From Paludibacteraceae bacterium (GTDB taxonomy: Bacteria > Bacteroidota > Bacteroidia > Bacteroidales > Paludibacteraceae), in NCBI GenBank assembly GCA_024399575.1, contig JAKSNT010000004.1, forward strand, positions 1 through 49,987: 49,987 nucleotides of DNA. Reading direction: 5' to 3'. Below, in pieces: positions 30,640 through 38,888 of this stretch. The notes below the pieces were generated by a model that had not been told where the DNA came from, searched no databases, and saw only the letters and a program-made list of their open reading frames with translations. A program made the translations under genes and the position numbers. The number at the start of each line of letters is the position of its first letter. Position 1 is the stretch's first letter.

Positions 30640-30670
30640 CAAAGGTACGATTTTTTGCCGAAACGGCAAA
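30640..30670 (-). promoter_or_regulatory. Promoter of cdsB
   Basis: On the minus strand, TTTG-N19-TACCTTTG, an exact consensus about 20 bp before the ATG. Its spacer and -33 box overlap a palindrome (30653-30671). Confidence 0.85.
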
Positions 30671-30671
30671 A
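30653..30671. promoter_or_regulatory. Possible operator palindrome in the cdsB promoter
   Basis: TTTTGCCG-AAA-CGGCAAAA is a perfect inverted repeat lying across the spacer and -33 box of the cdsB promoter, and 30 bp upstream of the nifJ -33 box. Its position would let a bound dimeric regulator block cdsB. No regulator gene is nearby. Confidence 0.5.
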
Positions 30672-30700
30672 TAAATGTGGAAAATAGTTTAAGAAAAAAG

Positions 30701-30732
30701 TTTGGTCATATTAAAAATAATGTGTACCTTTG
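30701..30732 (+). promoter_or_regulatory. Promoter of nifJ
   Basis: TTTG-N20-TACCTTTG, an exact consensus 32 bp before the ATG at 30765. Confidence 0.87.
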
Positions 30733-30764
30733 CAGTGCTGAAAATTATTCATAACATAAACAAT

Positions 30765-33700
30765 ATGAAAGAGAAAAAATTCATCACTTGTGATGGTAAT
30801 CAGGCAGCAGCACACGTTTCGTACATGTTTACGGAAGTAGCTGCAATTTACCCTATTACGCCATCTTCTACAATGGCTGAATATGTAGATGAGTGGGCTG
30901 CCCAGGGACGCAAAAACATCTTTGGCGAGACTGTTATGGTACAGGAAATGCAATCAGAAGGTGGAGCTGCAGGTGCAGTTCACGGTTCGTTGCAGGCAGG
31001 TGCATTGACAACAACCTACACTGCTTCGCAGGGATTGTTGCTGATGATACCTAATATGTATAAGATTGCCGGCGAACTTCTGCCAACAGTATTCCATGTG
31101 TCAGCACGTACGCTCGCTTCGCATGCACTCTGTATCTTCGGTGACCACCAGGACGTTATGTCGTGTCGCCAGACAGGTTTCGCAATGCTCGCTGAGGGCT
31201 CTGTACAGGAGGTTATGGACCTTGCAGGCGTAGCTCACCTCTCGACTATCAAGAGCCGTGTGCCATTCATCAACTTCTTCGACGGTTTCCGCACATCGCA
31301 TGAGATTCAGAAAATAGAGATGCTCGAGAACGAAGACCTCGCAGGACTCATTGACCAGAAAGCATTGGCTGAGTTCCGTGAAAGAGCCTTGTCGCCAGAA
31401 CATCCAGTATCACGCGGTATGGCTGAGAACCCTGACCACTTCTTCCAGCATCGCGAATCGTGCAACAACTATTATGAAGCAGTTCCAGAAATTGTAGAGA
31501 ACTATATGGCTGAGATTTCGAAAATCACCGGCCGCACATATCACCTCTTCGATTATTACGGAGCTAAAGATGCTGAGAACATCATCGTAGCTATGGGTTC
31601 AGTAACCGAGGCAACTCGCGAAGTTATTGATTACCTGATGGCTAAAGGCGAGAAAGTTGGACTCATTGCAGTTCATCTCTATCGTCCATTCTCGGCTAAG
31701 CACTTCCTCGCTGCAATGCCTAAGACGGTTAAGCGCATTGCCGTTCTCGACCGTACCAAGGAGCCAGGAGCACTCGGACAGCCTCTCTATCTTGACGTTC
31801 GCGAAGTACTACAGGATCGCAAGGATCTTACGATCGTCGGTGGTCGTTATGGTCTTGGTTCGAAGGATACTACACCAGCACAGGTTATGGCAGTATATGA
31901 GAACCTTAAGCTCAACACTCCGAAGAATGACTTCACAATCGGTATCAACGACGATGTTACATTCACATCTCTCCCTCAGTTGCCAGAAATCGTATTGAAC
32001 GAGGACGGCATGTTCGAGGCTAAATTCTACGGACTTGGCGCTGACGGTACAGTAGGTGCAAACAAGAACTCGGTCAAGATTATCGGTGACAACACTAACA
32101 AGCACTGCCAGGCATACTTCTCGTACGACTCGAAGAAGTCAGGCGGTTTCACCTGCTCTCACCTCCGTTTCGGCGACCAGCCTATCCGCTCTACATATCT
32201 GGTAAACACACCTAACTTCGTGGCTTGCCACGTTCAGGCATATCTCCGTATGTACGATGTGACTAAAGGTCTCCGCGACAACGGTACATTCCTTTTGAAC
32301 ACAGTATGGGACGAGAAGGAGTTGGCTGAGAAACTGCCAAACCGCGTAAAACGCTATTTCGCTCAGCACCATATCAATGTATATTATATCAACGCAACCA
32401 AGATTGGTATTGAGCTCGGTCTCGGCAACCGTACAAACACAATCCTGCAATCTGCATTCTTCCGTATCACAGGCGTGATACCTGTTGACCTCGCTATCGA
32501 GCAGATGAAGAAATTCATCCAGAAGTCATACGGCAAGAAGGGCGAGGATATCGTTAAACAGAACTATGCTGCAGTTGAACGTGGTGGCGAATACCATCAG
32601 TTGACTGTCGATCCAGCATGGGCTAAACTTGCTGACGAGAAGGCAGAAGCAAACAACGATCCAGCTTATATTAACGATGTGATGCGTGTAATCGCAGCAC
32701 AGGATGGCGATACGTTGCCAGTATCTGCATTCAAGGGTTATGAGGATGGTACATGTCCTTCGGGTACTGCAGCTTACGAGAAACGTGGCGTTATGTCGTT
32801 CGTTCCTGTATGGCATGCTGAGAACTGTATCCAGTGTAACAAATGTGCATTCGTTTGCCCTCACGCTTGCATCCGTCCATTCGTACTCGATGCTGACGAG
32901 CAGAAGAAGGCTCCTAAGTTCGATACACTCGAAATCAAGGCTCCTGCAGCTATGAAGGAGATGCGTTTCCGTATGCAGGTAGGCGTAATGGACTGCTTGA
33001 GCTGCGGCAACTGCGTTGACGTATGTCCAGGCAACAAGAACGGCAAGGCTCTCGAAATGACTACTCTCGATTCGCAGCGCGGCGAAGGTGCAAACTGGAA
33101 CTGGCTCGTTGAAAACGTCAAATCAAAACAGGAACTCGTTGACGTCAAATCGAACGTCAAGAACTCGCAGTTCGCTACTCCATTGTTCGAGTTCTCAGGT
33201 GCTTGTGCAGGTTGCGGTGAGACTCCATACGTCAAACTGCTTTCACAGTTGTTCGGTGACCGTCAGATGATTTCGAACGCAACTGGTTGTTCGTCAATCT
33301 ATTCTGGTTCACTTCCTTCAACTCCTTATACAAAGAATGCCAAGGGACGTGGTCCAGCATGGGCTAACTCTCTGTTCGAGGACTTCTGCGAGTTCGGTCT
33401 TGGTATGACGCTCGCTAACGAGAAGATGCGCAACCGTCTCGTTGACCTCATGAAGAAGGCTCAGGATTGCGACTGCTGCTCGGCAGAACTCAAGGCTCTC
33501 ATGATGGAGTGGGTTGAGAAACGCAACGATGCAGACGAAAGCCGTCGTATTGCTGACAAAATGTTGCCAATGTGCCAGACTTGCGGATGCGACACTTGCA
33601 AGAAGATTGTTGAACTCGGTCACTATCTTGTAAAACGTTCACAGTGGATCATCGGTGGTGATGGTGCTTCTTACGATATCGGTTATGGTGGACTCGACCA

Positions 33701-34271
33701 CGTGATCGCTTCAAACAGAGATGTCAACATCCTCGTTCTTGATACTGAGGTTTATTCGAATACTGGTGGTCAGGCTTCGAAGGCTACACCAATCGGTGCT
33801 ATTGCCAAGTTTGCTGCTGCCGGTAAACGTGTACGCAAGAAAGACCTCGGTATGATTGCTACAACTTACGGCTACGTATATGTTGCTCAAGTTGCTATGG
33901 GTGCTGACAACGCACAGTGCTTGAAGGCAATACGTGAAGCAGAGGCTTACAATGGACCATCAATCATCATCGCTTACGCTCCATGTATCAACCACGGCTT
34001 GAAGTCTGGTATGGGCAAATCGCAGGAAGAGGAGCGTCGCGCTGTAGAGTGCGGTTACTGGCACCTCTGGAGATACAACCCAGAAGCAGAACACCCATTC
34101 ACTCTCGACTCTAAGGAGCCAGACTGGAGCAAGTTCCGTGACTTCCTGAAAGGCGAGGTTCGTTTCGCTTCAATCCTCAAACAGATGCCTGACGAGGCAG
34201 AACAGCTGTTCCAAGCTACTGAGGATAATGCCAAGATACGTTACAATACGTACGTAGAGAGGAACAAGTAA
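30765..34271 (+). CDS. nifJ: Pyruvate:ferredoxin (flavodoxin) oxidoreductase
   Basis: This single-chain enzyme converts pyruvate and CoA to acetyl-CoA and CO2, passing electrons to ferredoxin or flavodoxin in anaerobic metabolism. Domain order is the usual one. It has an N-terminal pyrimidine-binding domain (YPITPSSTMAEY), then the gamma domain. Two [4Fe-4S] motifs follow: CIQCNKCAFVCPHAC near residue 688 and CLSCGNCVDVCPG near 744. A further cluster motif, CAGCGETPY, precedes the TPP-binding domain, with GDGASYDIGYGGLDHV near 964 and the conserved DTEVYSNTGGQ. The ATG at 30765 gives 1168 residues; an upstream start at 30702 would cover the promoter. A terminator follows at 34294. Confidence 0.96.
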   Translation: MKEKKFITCDGNQAAAHVSYMFTEVAAIYPITPSSTMAEYVDEWAAQGRKNIFGETVMVQEMQSEGGAAGAVHGSLQAGALTTTYTASQGLLLMIPNMYKIAGELLPTVFHVSARTLASHALCIFGDHQDVMSCRQTGFAMLAEGSVQEVMDLAGVAHLSTIKSRVPFINFFDGFRTSHEIQKIEMLENEDLAGLIDQKALAEFRERALSPEHPVSRGMAENPDHFFQHRESCNNYYEAVPEIVENYMAEISKITGRTYHLFDYYGAKDAENIIVAMGSVTEATREVIDYLMAKGEKVGLIAVHLYRPFSAKHFLAAMPKTVKRIAVLDRTKEPGALGQPLYLDVREVLQDRKDLTIVGGRYGLGSKDTTPAQVMAVYENLKLNTPKNDFTIGINDDVTFTSLPQLPEIVLNEDGMFEAKFYGLGADGTVGANKNSVKIIGDNTNKHCQAYFSYDSKKSGGFTCSHLRFGDQPIRSTYLVNTPNFVACHVQAYLRMYDVTKGLRDNGTFLLNTVWDEKELAEKLPNRVKRYFAQHHINVYYINATKIGIELGLGNRTNTILQSAFFRITGVIPVDLAIEQMKKFIQKSYGKKGEDIVKQNYAAVERGGEYHQLTVDPAWAKLADEKAEANNDPAYINDVMRVIAAQDGDTLPVSAFKGYEDGTCPSGTAAYEKRGVMSFVPVWHAENCIQCNKCAFVCPHACIRPFVLDADEQKKAPKFDTLEIKAPAAMKEMRFRMQVGVMDCLSCGNCVDVCPGNKNGKALEMTTLDSQRGEGANWNWLVENVKSKQELVDVKSNVKNSQFATPLFEFSGACAGCGETPYVKLLSQLFGDRQMISNATGCSSIYSGSLPSTPYTKNAKGRGPAWANSLFEDFCEFGLGMTLANEKMRNRLVDLMKKAQDCDCCSAELKALMMEWVEKRNDADESRRIADKMLPMCQTCGCDTCKKIVELGHYLVKRSQWIIGGDGASYDIGYGGLDHVIASNRDVNILVLDTEVYSNTGGQASKATPIGAIAKFAAAGKRVRKKDLGMIATTYGYVYVAQVAMGADNAQCLKAIREAEAYNGPSIIIAYAPCINHGLKSGMGKSQEEERRAVECGYWHLWRYNPEAEHPFTLDSKEPDWSKFRDFLKGEVRFASILKQMPDEAEQLFQATEDNAKIRYNTYVERNK

Positions 34272-34293
34272 ATTGTACCTTTCAAAATAAATG

Positions 34294-34330
34294 AAAATCA
34301 ATCCGCTATTTGTTTGGCGGATTGATTTTT
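34294..34330 (+). terminator. Terminator of nifJ
   Basis: AAAATCAATCCGC (34294-34306) pairs perfectly with GCGGATTGATTTT (34317-34329), followed by a short T run. Its loop holds the -33 box of the next gene's promoter. Confidence 0.85.
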
Positions 34331-34344
34331 GTTTTATAACTTTG
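34313..34344 (+). promoter_or_regulatory. Promoter of the gene at 34360
   Basis: TTTG-N20-TAACTTTG, an exact consensus, embedded in the nifJ terminator. The start codon is only 16 bp after the -7 box, so the transcript has almost no leader. Confidence 0.8.
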
Positions 34345-34359
34345 CATACCAATTTGAAT

Positions 34360-34989
34360 ATGAGAAACATTTTACTTTTGATATTGTCTATCTTGTTTTG
34401 TAATAGCCTGTTGGCGCAATTCTCAGAACGTAGTACCCCTGCGAGATGGCAGCGTGGACGCATGTCGTCTGACTGGTCAATGATGAAATTAGGCACAAGG
34501 GAAAGATATTTTATGCCTAAAGACAACCGAGTGGCGCAGCCGTGGATGGAATTTCAGATGGATAATGACAAAGATGTCAGGCGGTATGATGTTTCAGATT
34601 TCGACTGGCAATACAATCTTGGAAAGTCGTCCGTTGTGAAACTGCTCAAGAGTGACATCTCATTATATAATAACGATAGGCAAAATGGCAATGTCGCTTC
34701 TGGTGGGCAGGTGCAGCAGAATTATGTTGGCAACAATGGCGAAACAGTCGATGAGAGTATGGAAGTTGCGTTTATAGACAAAATTGCATTGAATCTCGAT
34801 CTCTTCGCAGACTGTTCTGAATCCGATTATGAAATGCTTGACTTCGGTCAGGATGATGAGATACAGAAGATAGGAAAACGTTCAGCTTCAGCCGACCCAG
34901 TGACACCATTGGAAGACGATGTGATTATATTGTCGCTGATGGTAATGGCGTTGGTAATCATTAAATCAAGGTTCGGCAACGGGCGGTGA
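34360..34989 (+). CDS. Small secreted, C-terminally anchored protein of unknown function
   Basis: No family is recognised in these 209 residues. Start ATG 34360 (MRNILLLILSILFCNSLLAQ) begins a signal peptide; an ORF extension upstream would run through the terminator and promoter. The middle is polar, with several Arg/Trp-rich and Asp-rich stretches. The C-terminus is PVTPLEDD, one hydrophobic helix (VIILSLMVMALVII) and a basic end (KSRFGNGR). The plan matches the protein at 9126-9596 (signal peptide, about 100-150 polar residues, Pro-Val motif, single helix, short basic tail). The 3' end overlaps the convergent MATE gene by 29 bp, with no terminator in between. Confidence 0.65.
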   Translation: MRNILLLILSILFCNSLLAQFSERSTPARWQRGRMSSDWSMMKLGTRERYFMPKDNRVAQPWMEFQMDNDKDVRRYDVSDFDWQYNLGKSSVVKLLKSDISLYNNDRQNGNVASGGQVQQNYVGNNGETVDESMEVAFIDKIALNLDLFADCSESDYEMLDFGQDDEIQKIGKRSASADPVTPLEDDVIILSLMVMALVIIKSRFGNGR

Positions 34990-36256
34990 GATAGATTGAC
35001 CGCACGAGCAGATGGACATCGTATGCAGCGAAAACCGCATATTCGTAACTGAACAGCAGGAAATAAACTGCGAAGAAGGCAACAGCCGACAAAATCATGC
35101 AGATGCAGATGTCGCGAGCAGCTGCTGCCCCTACGAAAATGCCGTCACAGATAAAGGCAGGTGCCGAAATCAACGGCATGACAATCAGATAAACCAACAC
35201 ACTGCTCCCCATTGCTATGACTTCAGAGTCGGTGGTCATCAAAGAAACCGACCAATTCCCGCAGACTGAGAATATGACTGTGAAAATCAGCGACAGGGCG
35301 AACGAATCAATGAAAAGTTGAACAATTGTCTGTTTTAGCCTGTTGCGGTTGCCTTCACCGATGAAGCGTCCTACCAGAGCCTCGGCTGCGTATGCAAAAC
35401 CATCGGTGATGTAGGAGAAGAGCATGAACAGTTTCATCAGAATCGTGCCAGTCGCAACTTGCACTGCGCCATGGTCGGCTGTGAATTTTGTGTAGCCGAC
35501 ATAAATCAGTATGAAACAGACTGAACGGATGATCAGTTGGAAGTTGATGGAGCCAGTTTTGTATTTTAGTTTGGCATTGTTGCAGAAACGGAGATGATTC
35601 CGGTAGCGAAACAGGATAAACAATAGCGAAACGAGCAGTCCTGAATACTGGGCGATGAGCGTTCCGTAGGCGACGCCGAGAATGCCGAGCGGAGTGCGAA
35701 GCGACAGATAGATAGAGAAGACAATGTTGACAACGTTGACTGTGATGTCAGAAACCATTGGAGCAACGGTGTTTTGCATCCCTATGAACCAGCCTTTCAA
35801 AGCCATGAGCAGCAGGGTGGCAGGAGCAGCCCAAATCCTGACAGAGAAATAGGCTCGTGCAAAAGCCTCGGTGTCAGGACTGCAATTGAAGAACGGAAGT
35901 ACAAAATCCAGAAAGGGTTTTTGGATGGCGAGCAACCCCAAGGCACCGAGAAAGGCAATCGACGAATATTTCCGTAAAATCAGCGATATCTGTACGTCTT
36001 CCCTCGCACCGAAAGCCTGAGCCGTCAGCCCCCCAGTGGCGAGGCGGAGAAATCCGAAGTTCCAATATAGGAGGTCGAACAGGGTGGTGGCAATGGCTAT
36101 TCCTGCCAGTCCTTCAGCGTCTGAAATCCTGCCTGTTATGGCTGTGTCAACCATGCCGACCAGTGGAATAGTCAGGTTGGCGAGAATCGATGGGACAGCA
36201 AGACGGATTATCTCGTTCTGCCCTTTTGTCAAATATTTCGTCGCATTCATTGGCAT
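34961..36256 (-). CDS. MATE family efflux transporter
   Basis: This 431-residue membrane protein with about 12 hydrophobic helices belongs to the MATE (NorM/DinF) family, which exports cationic drugs and metabolites by Na+ or H+ antiport. The N-terminal segment EIIRLAVPSILANLTIPLVGMVDTAI and the repeat in the second half (LGVAYGTLIAQYSG, TILMKLFMLFSYITDGFAYAAEALVGRFIGEG) are typical. It is closer to the DinF branch. The substrate cannot be predicted. ATG 36256 and ATG 36250 are both possible starts. The nearest promoter is about 300 bp upstream (36557-36588), beyond a palindrome cluster, giving an unusually long leader. Confidence 0.9.
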   Translation of the reverse strand: MPMNATKYLTKGQNEIIRLAVPSILANLTIPLVGMVDTAITGRISDAEGLAGIAIATTLFDLLYWNFGFLRLATGGLTAQAFGAREDVQISLILRKYSSIAFLGALGLLAIQKPFLDFVLPFFNCSPDTEAFARAYFSVRIWAAPATLLLMALKGWFIGMQNTVAPMVSDITVNVVNIVFSIYLSLRTPLGILGVAYGTLIAQYSGLLVSLLFILFRYRNHLRFCNNAKLKYKTGSINFQLIIRSVCFILIYVGYTKFTADHGAVQVATGTILMKLFMLFSYITDGFAYAAEALVGRFIGEGNRNRLKQTIVQLFIDSFALSLIFTVIFSVCGNWSVSLMTTDSEVIAMGSSVLVYLIVMPLISAPAFICDGIFVGAAAARDICICMILSAVAFFAVYFLLFSYEYAVFAAYDVHLLVRSIYLTARCRTLI

Positions 36257-36300
36257 GGATCAATCGGGCTTCTATATAACTACTTTGTAATTCATCGGCA

Positions 36301-36553
36301 GTAAGGAGTCCTGAAGGGACTCAACAAATCAGCCTAGGGCAGCGCCCTAGGACAGAATGTTTATGTATGTGTTTACGCTGCAACGCAGCAAGACAAATGC
36401 CATATATTTGTTATGCCGCGTTGCGGCGTAATTTGTGTTGTTTGCATACCTAGGGCGACGTGCTCCGCACTCTGCCATAGGCTAATATGTCTAGTGCTTT
36501 CAGCCCATAGAATGTCAAGGGCTATTGGGTAAACCCAACCTCGTCAATCGAGG
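36301..36553. repeat. Cluster of short palindromes in the MATE leader
   Basis: The 452-bp gap 36257-36708 contains at least seven perfect hairpins. These are GAGTCC/GGACTC (36306-36322), CCTAGGGC/GCCCTAGG (36333-36351), GCTGC/GCAGC (36377-36389), ACAAAT/ATTTGT (36393-36411), GCCGC/GCGGC (36415-36427), TTGGGT/ACCCAA (36525-36538) and CCTCG/CGAGG (36539-36553). A second, degenerate CCTAGGGC is near 36450. No ORF of note. It resembles composite intergenic repeats seen in Bacteroidales genomes, and lies between the MATE gene and its promoter. Confidence 0.7.
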
Positions 36554-36556
36554 CTG

Positions 36557-36588
36557 CAAAGGTAGTGTTTTTTTCAGACAATGCCAAA
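36557..36588 (-). promoter_or_regulatory. Promoter pointing to the MATE gene
   Basis: On the minus strand, TTTG-N20-TACCTTTG, an exact consensus. It lies about 300 bp before the MATE start, with the palindrome cluster in between. The remaining 120 bp up to dnaK shows no TAnnTTTG promoter for dnaK, only an imperfect direct repeat (CTGGCTGACAT, GGCTGGCAT) near 36630-36655. Confidence 0.75.
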
Positions 36589-36708
36589 TCTGTCGCAATG
36601 AATTTGATTGTCGTGTCATATTGGCAGGTCTGGCTGACATGATTCAGGCTGGCATACTAATTGATGAAAACAATATAGAATAATAACAAAAAAACACATT
36701 ATATAATT

Positions 36709-38631
36709 ATGGGAAAAATTATTGGTATTGACTTGGGAACAACCAATTCCTGCGTCGCAGTTATGGAAGGTAATGAACCTTCGGTAGTAACGAATTCAGA
36801 GGGTAAACGTACGACACCTTCGATTGTGGCGTTTGTTGATGGAGGAGAGCGCAAAATAGGTGATCCTGCGAAACGTCAGGCAGTTACCAACCCAAAGAAA
36901 ACTGTATATTCAATCAAGCGATTCATGGGCGAGACCTACGATCGCGTACAGACTGAAATATCGCGTATGCCTTACGATGTCAAGAAAGGCGACAACAACA
37001 CACCACGTGTTGATATTGATGGCCGTCTCTATACACCACAGGAAATTTCGGCAATGGTGCTCCAGAAAATGAAGAAGACTGCCGAAGATTATCTCGGTCA
37101 GGATGTCACTGAGGCAGTAATCACCGTTCCTGCATATTTCAGCGATGCTCAGCGTCAGGCGACGAAAGAGGCTGGCGAGATTGCAGGTCTGAAAGTCCGC
37201 CGTATCGTAAACGAGCCAACAGCTGCTGCGCTCGCCTACGGACTTGACAAAGCTAACAAGGATATGAAGATTGCTGTGTTCGACCTCGGTGGCGGTACGT
37301 TCGATATCTCTATCCTTGAGTTGGGCGATGGCGTATTTGAAGTGAAATCGACAAACGGAGATACACATCTCGGCGGTGACGATTTCGACCAGGTAATAAT
37401 CGACTGGTTGGCTGACGAATTCAAGAAGGATGAGGGTGCAGACCTTCGTCAGGACCCTATGGCAATGCAGCGACTGAAGGAGGCTGCCGAGAAGGCTAAA
37501 ATCGAGTTGTCCTCTTCGTCGTCAACCGAAATTAACCTTCCATACATCATGCCGGTAGCCGGAGTTCCAAAGCACCTTGTGAAGACCTTGACGCGTGCCC
37601 AGTTCGAGCAGCTCTCCGACCGTCTGATTAATGCATGCCTCGCTCCTTGCGAGAACGCCCTCCGTGCAGCAGGTTATTCGAAATCAGATATCGACGAAGT
37701 TATCCTCGTGGGAGGTTCGACGCGTATCCCTGCTATCCAGCAGTTGGTTAAGAACTTCTTCGGCAAAGAGCCTTCGAAGGGAGTAAATCCTGACGAGGTC
37801 GTTGCGGTTGGTGCAGCAATCCAGGGAGCAGTCCTCACAGGCGAGGTCAAGGATGTTCTCCTGCTCGACGTCACTCCATTGTCGCTCGGTATTGAGACCA
37901 TGGGCGGTGTGATGACAAAACTCATCGATGCAAACACCACAATCCCTACGAAGAAATCGGAGGTGTTCTCGACAGCTTCGGACAATCAGCCGTCTGTACA
38001 GATCAACGTGCTCCAGGGTGAACGTCCAATGGCATCGCAGAACAAACAGATAGGTATGTTCCATCTTGATGGCATTCCAGCAGCTCCACGTGGTGTGCCT
38101 CAAATCGAAGTTACATTCGATATTGACGCTAACGGTATCCTCAAGGTGTCTGCCAAAGATAAGGCGACAGGCAAGGAACAGTCAATCCGTATCGAGGCAT
38201 CGTCTGGATTGAGCGACGACGAGATCAAACGTATGAAAGCTGAGGCAGAGGCTAATGCTGATGCCGACAAGAAAGAGCGCGAACGTATCGACAAGCTCAA
38301 TCAGGCAGATGGAATGATTTTCCAGACTGAGAAACAGCTGAAAGAACTTGGCGATAAGATTCCTGCTGACAAGAAAGCACCTATCGAGAGCGCATTGGAG
38401 CAGTTGAAGACAGCTCACAAGTCTCAGGATATCGAAGGTATCGACAAGGCAATCGAGGCACTGAACAATGCATTCCATGCTGCAAGCCAGGATATGTACA
38501 ACGCAGCAAATGCAGCTGGAGCGCAGCAGCAGGGCGGCGATTGCAACTGCGGAGGCAACGGCAACTGCGGAGGTCAGCAGGGCGGCAACAACGACAATGT
38601 GACAGACGTAGATTTCGAAGAGGTGAAATAA
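36709..38631 (+). CDS. dnaK: Chaperone protein DnaK (Hsp70)
   Basis: DnaK is the cytosolic ATP-dependent Hsp70 chaperone. The N-terminal ATPase domain opens [20 protein letters not shown], with the phosphate loops [16 protein letters not shown] and [13 protein letters not shown]. The substrate-binding domain and helical lid follow. Length 640 is normal. The disordered tail before the conserved [10 protein letters not shown] end is unusual: [18 protein letters not shown] contains three cysteines, where most DnaK tails are Gly/Ala/Gln-rich without cysteine. No CIRCE element or standard -7 box was found upstream. dnaJ and grpE are not adjacent. The gene ends at a palindromic repeat cluster. Confidence 0.97.
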   Translation: MGKIIGIDLGTTNSCVAVMEGNEPSVVTNSEGKRTTPSIVAFVDGGERKIGDPAKRQAVTNPKKTVYSIKRFMGETYDRVQTEISRMPYDVKKGDNNTPRVDIDGRLYTPQEISAMVLQKMKKTAEDYLGQDVTEAVITVPAYFSDAQRQATKEAGEIAGLKVRRIVNEPTAAALAYGLDKANKDMKIAVFDLGGGTFDISILELGDGVFEVKSTNGDTHLGGDDFDQVIIDWLADEFKKDEGADLRQDPMAMQRLKEAAEKAKIELSSSSSTEINLPYIMPVAGVPKHLVKTLTRAQFEQLSDRLINACLAPCENALRAAGYSKSDIDEVILVGGSTRIPAIQQLVKNFFGKEPSKGVNPDEVVAVGAAIQGAVLTGEVKDVLLLDVTPLSLGIETMGGVMTKLIDANTTIPTKKSEVFSTASDNQPSVQINVLQGERPMASQNKQIGMFHLDGIPAAPRGVPQIEVTFDIDANGILKVSAKDKATGKEQSIRIEASSGLSDDEIKRMKAEAEANADADKKERERIDKLNQADGMIFQTEKQLKELGDKIPADKKAPIESALEQLKTAHKSQDIEGIDKAIEALNNAFHAASQDMYNAANAAGAQQQGGDCNCGGNGNCGGQQGGNNDNVTDVDFEEVK

Positions 38632-38638
38632 ATATTTT

Positions 38639-38830
38639 CTCTCACGCAGAATATTTTTTCTCACGCAGAATACGCAGAATTATGGGAATATTTTCTCTCT
38701 GCGTATTCTGCGTATTTTGCGTGAAACAGATACATATTTTTCTCACGACGAATACGCAGAATTATGGGATTTTTTTCTCTGCGTATTCTGCGTATTCTGC
38801 GTGAAAAGATACATGGTTCAGCGTGAAAGG
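38639..38830. repeat. Tandem palindromic repeats after dnaK
   Basis: Two units of about 75-80 bp lie head to tail (38659-38735 and 38742-38815), with partial copies on both sides. Each unit is a hairpin. In the first, ACGCAGAATACGCAGA (38663-38678) pairs perfectly with TCTGCGTATTCTGCGT (38698-38713). The second has a shorter perfect stem and one extra TATTCTGCG step. The arms themselves are built from an ACGCAGAAT repeat. The element sits between convergent dnaK and the DUF389 operon and could stop transcription from both sides. It resembles REP/REPIN-type intergenic repeats. The rest of 38632-38888 is featureless. Confidence 0.8.
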
Positions 38831-38888
38831 ATAACCACCACGCCAGCCAGCCGCCGCGTCTCTACAGAGTCGGTGCGGTCGGTGATGG

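Noticed and set aside
38639-38830. Possible CRISPR array
   Set aside because: There are only two long units with no unique spacers between them, and no cas gene is near.
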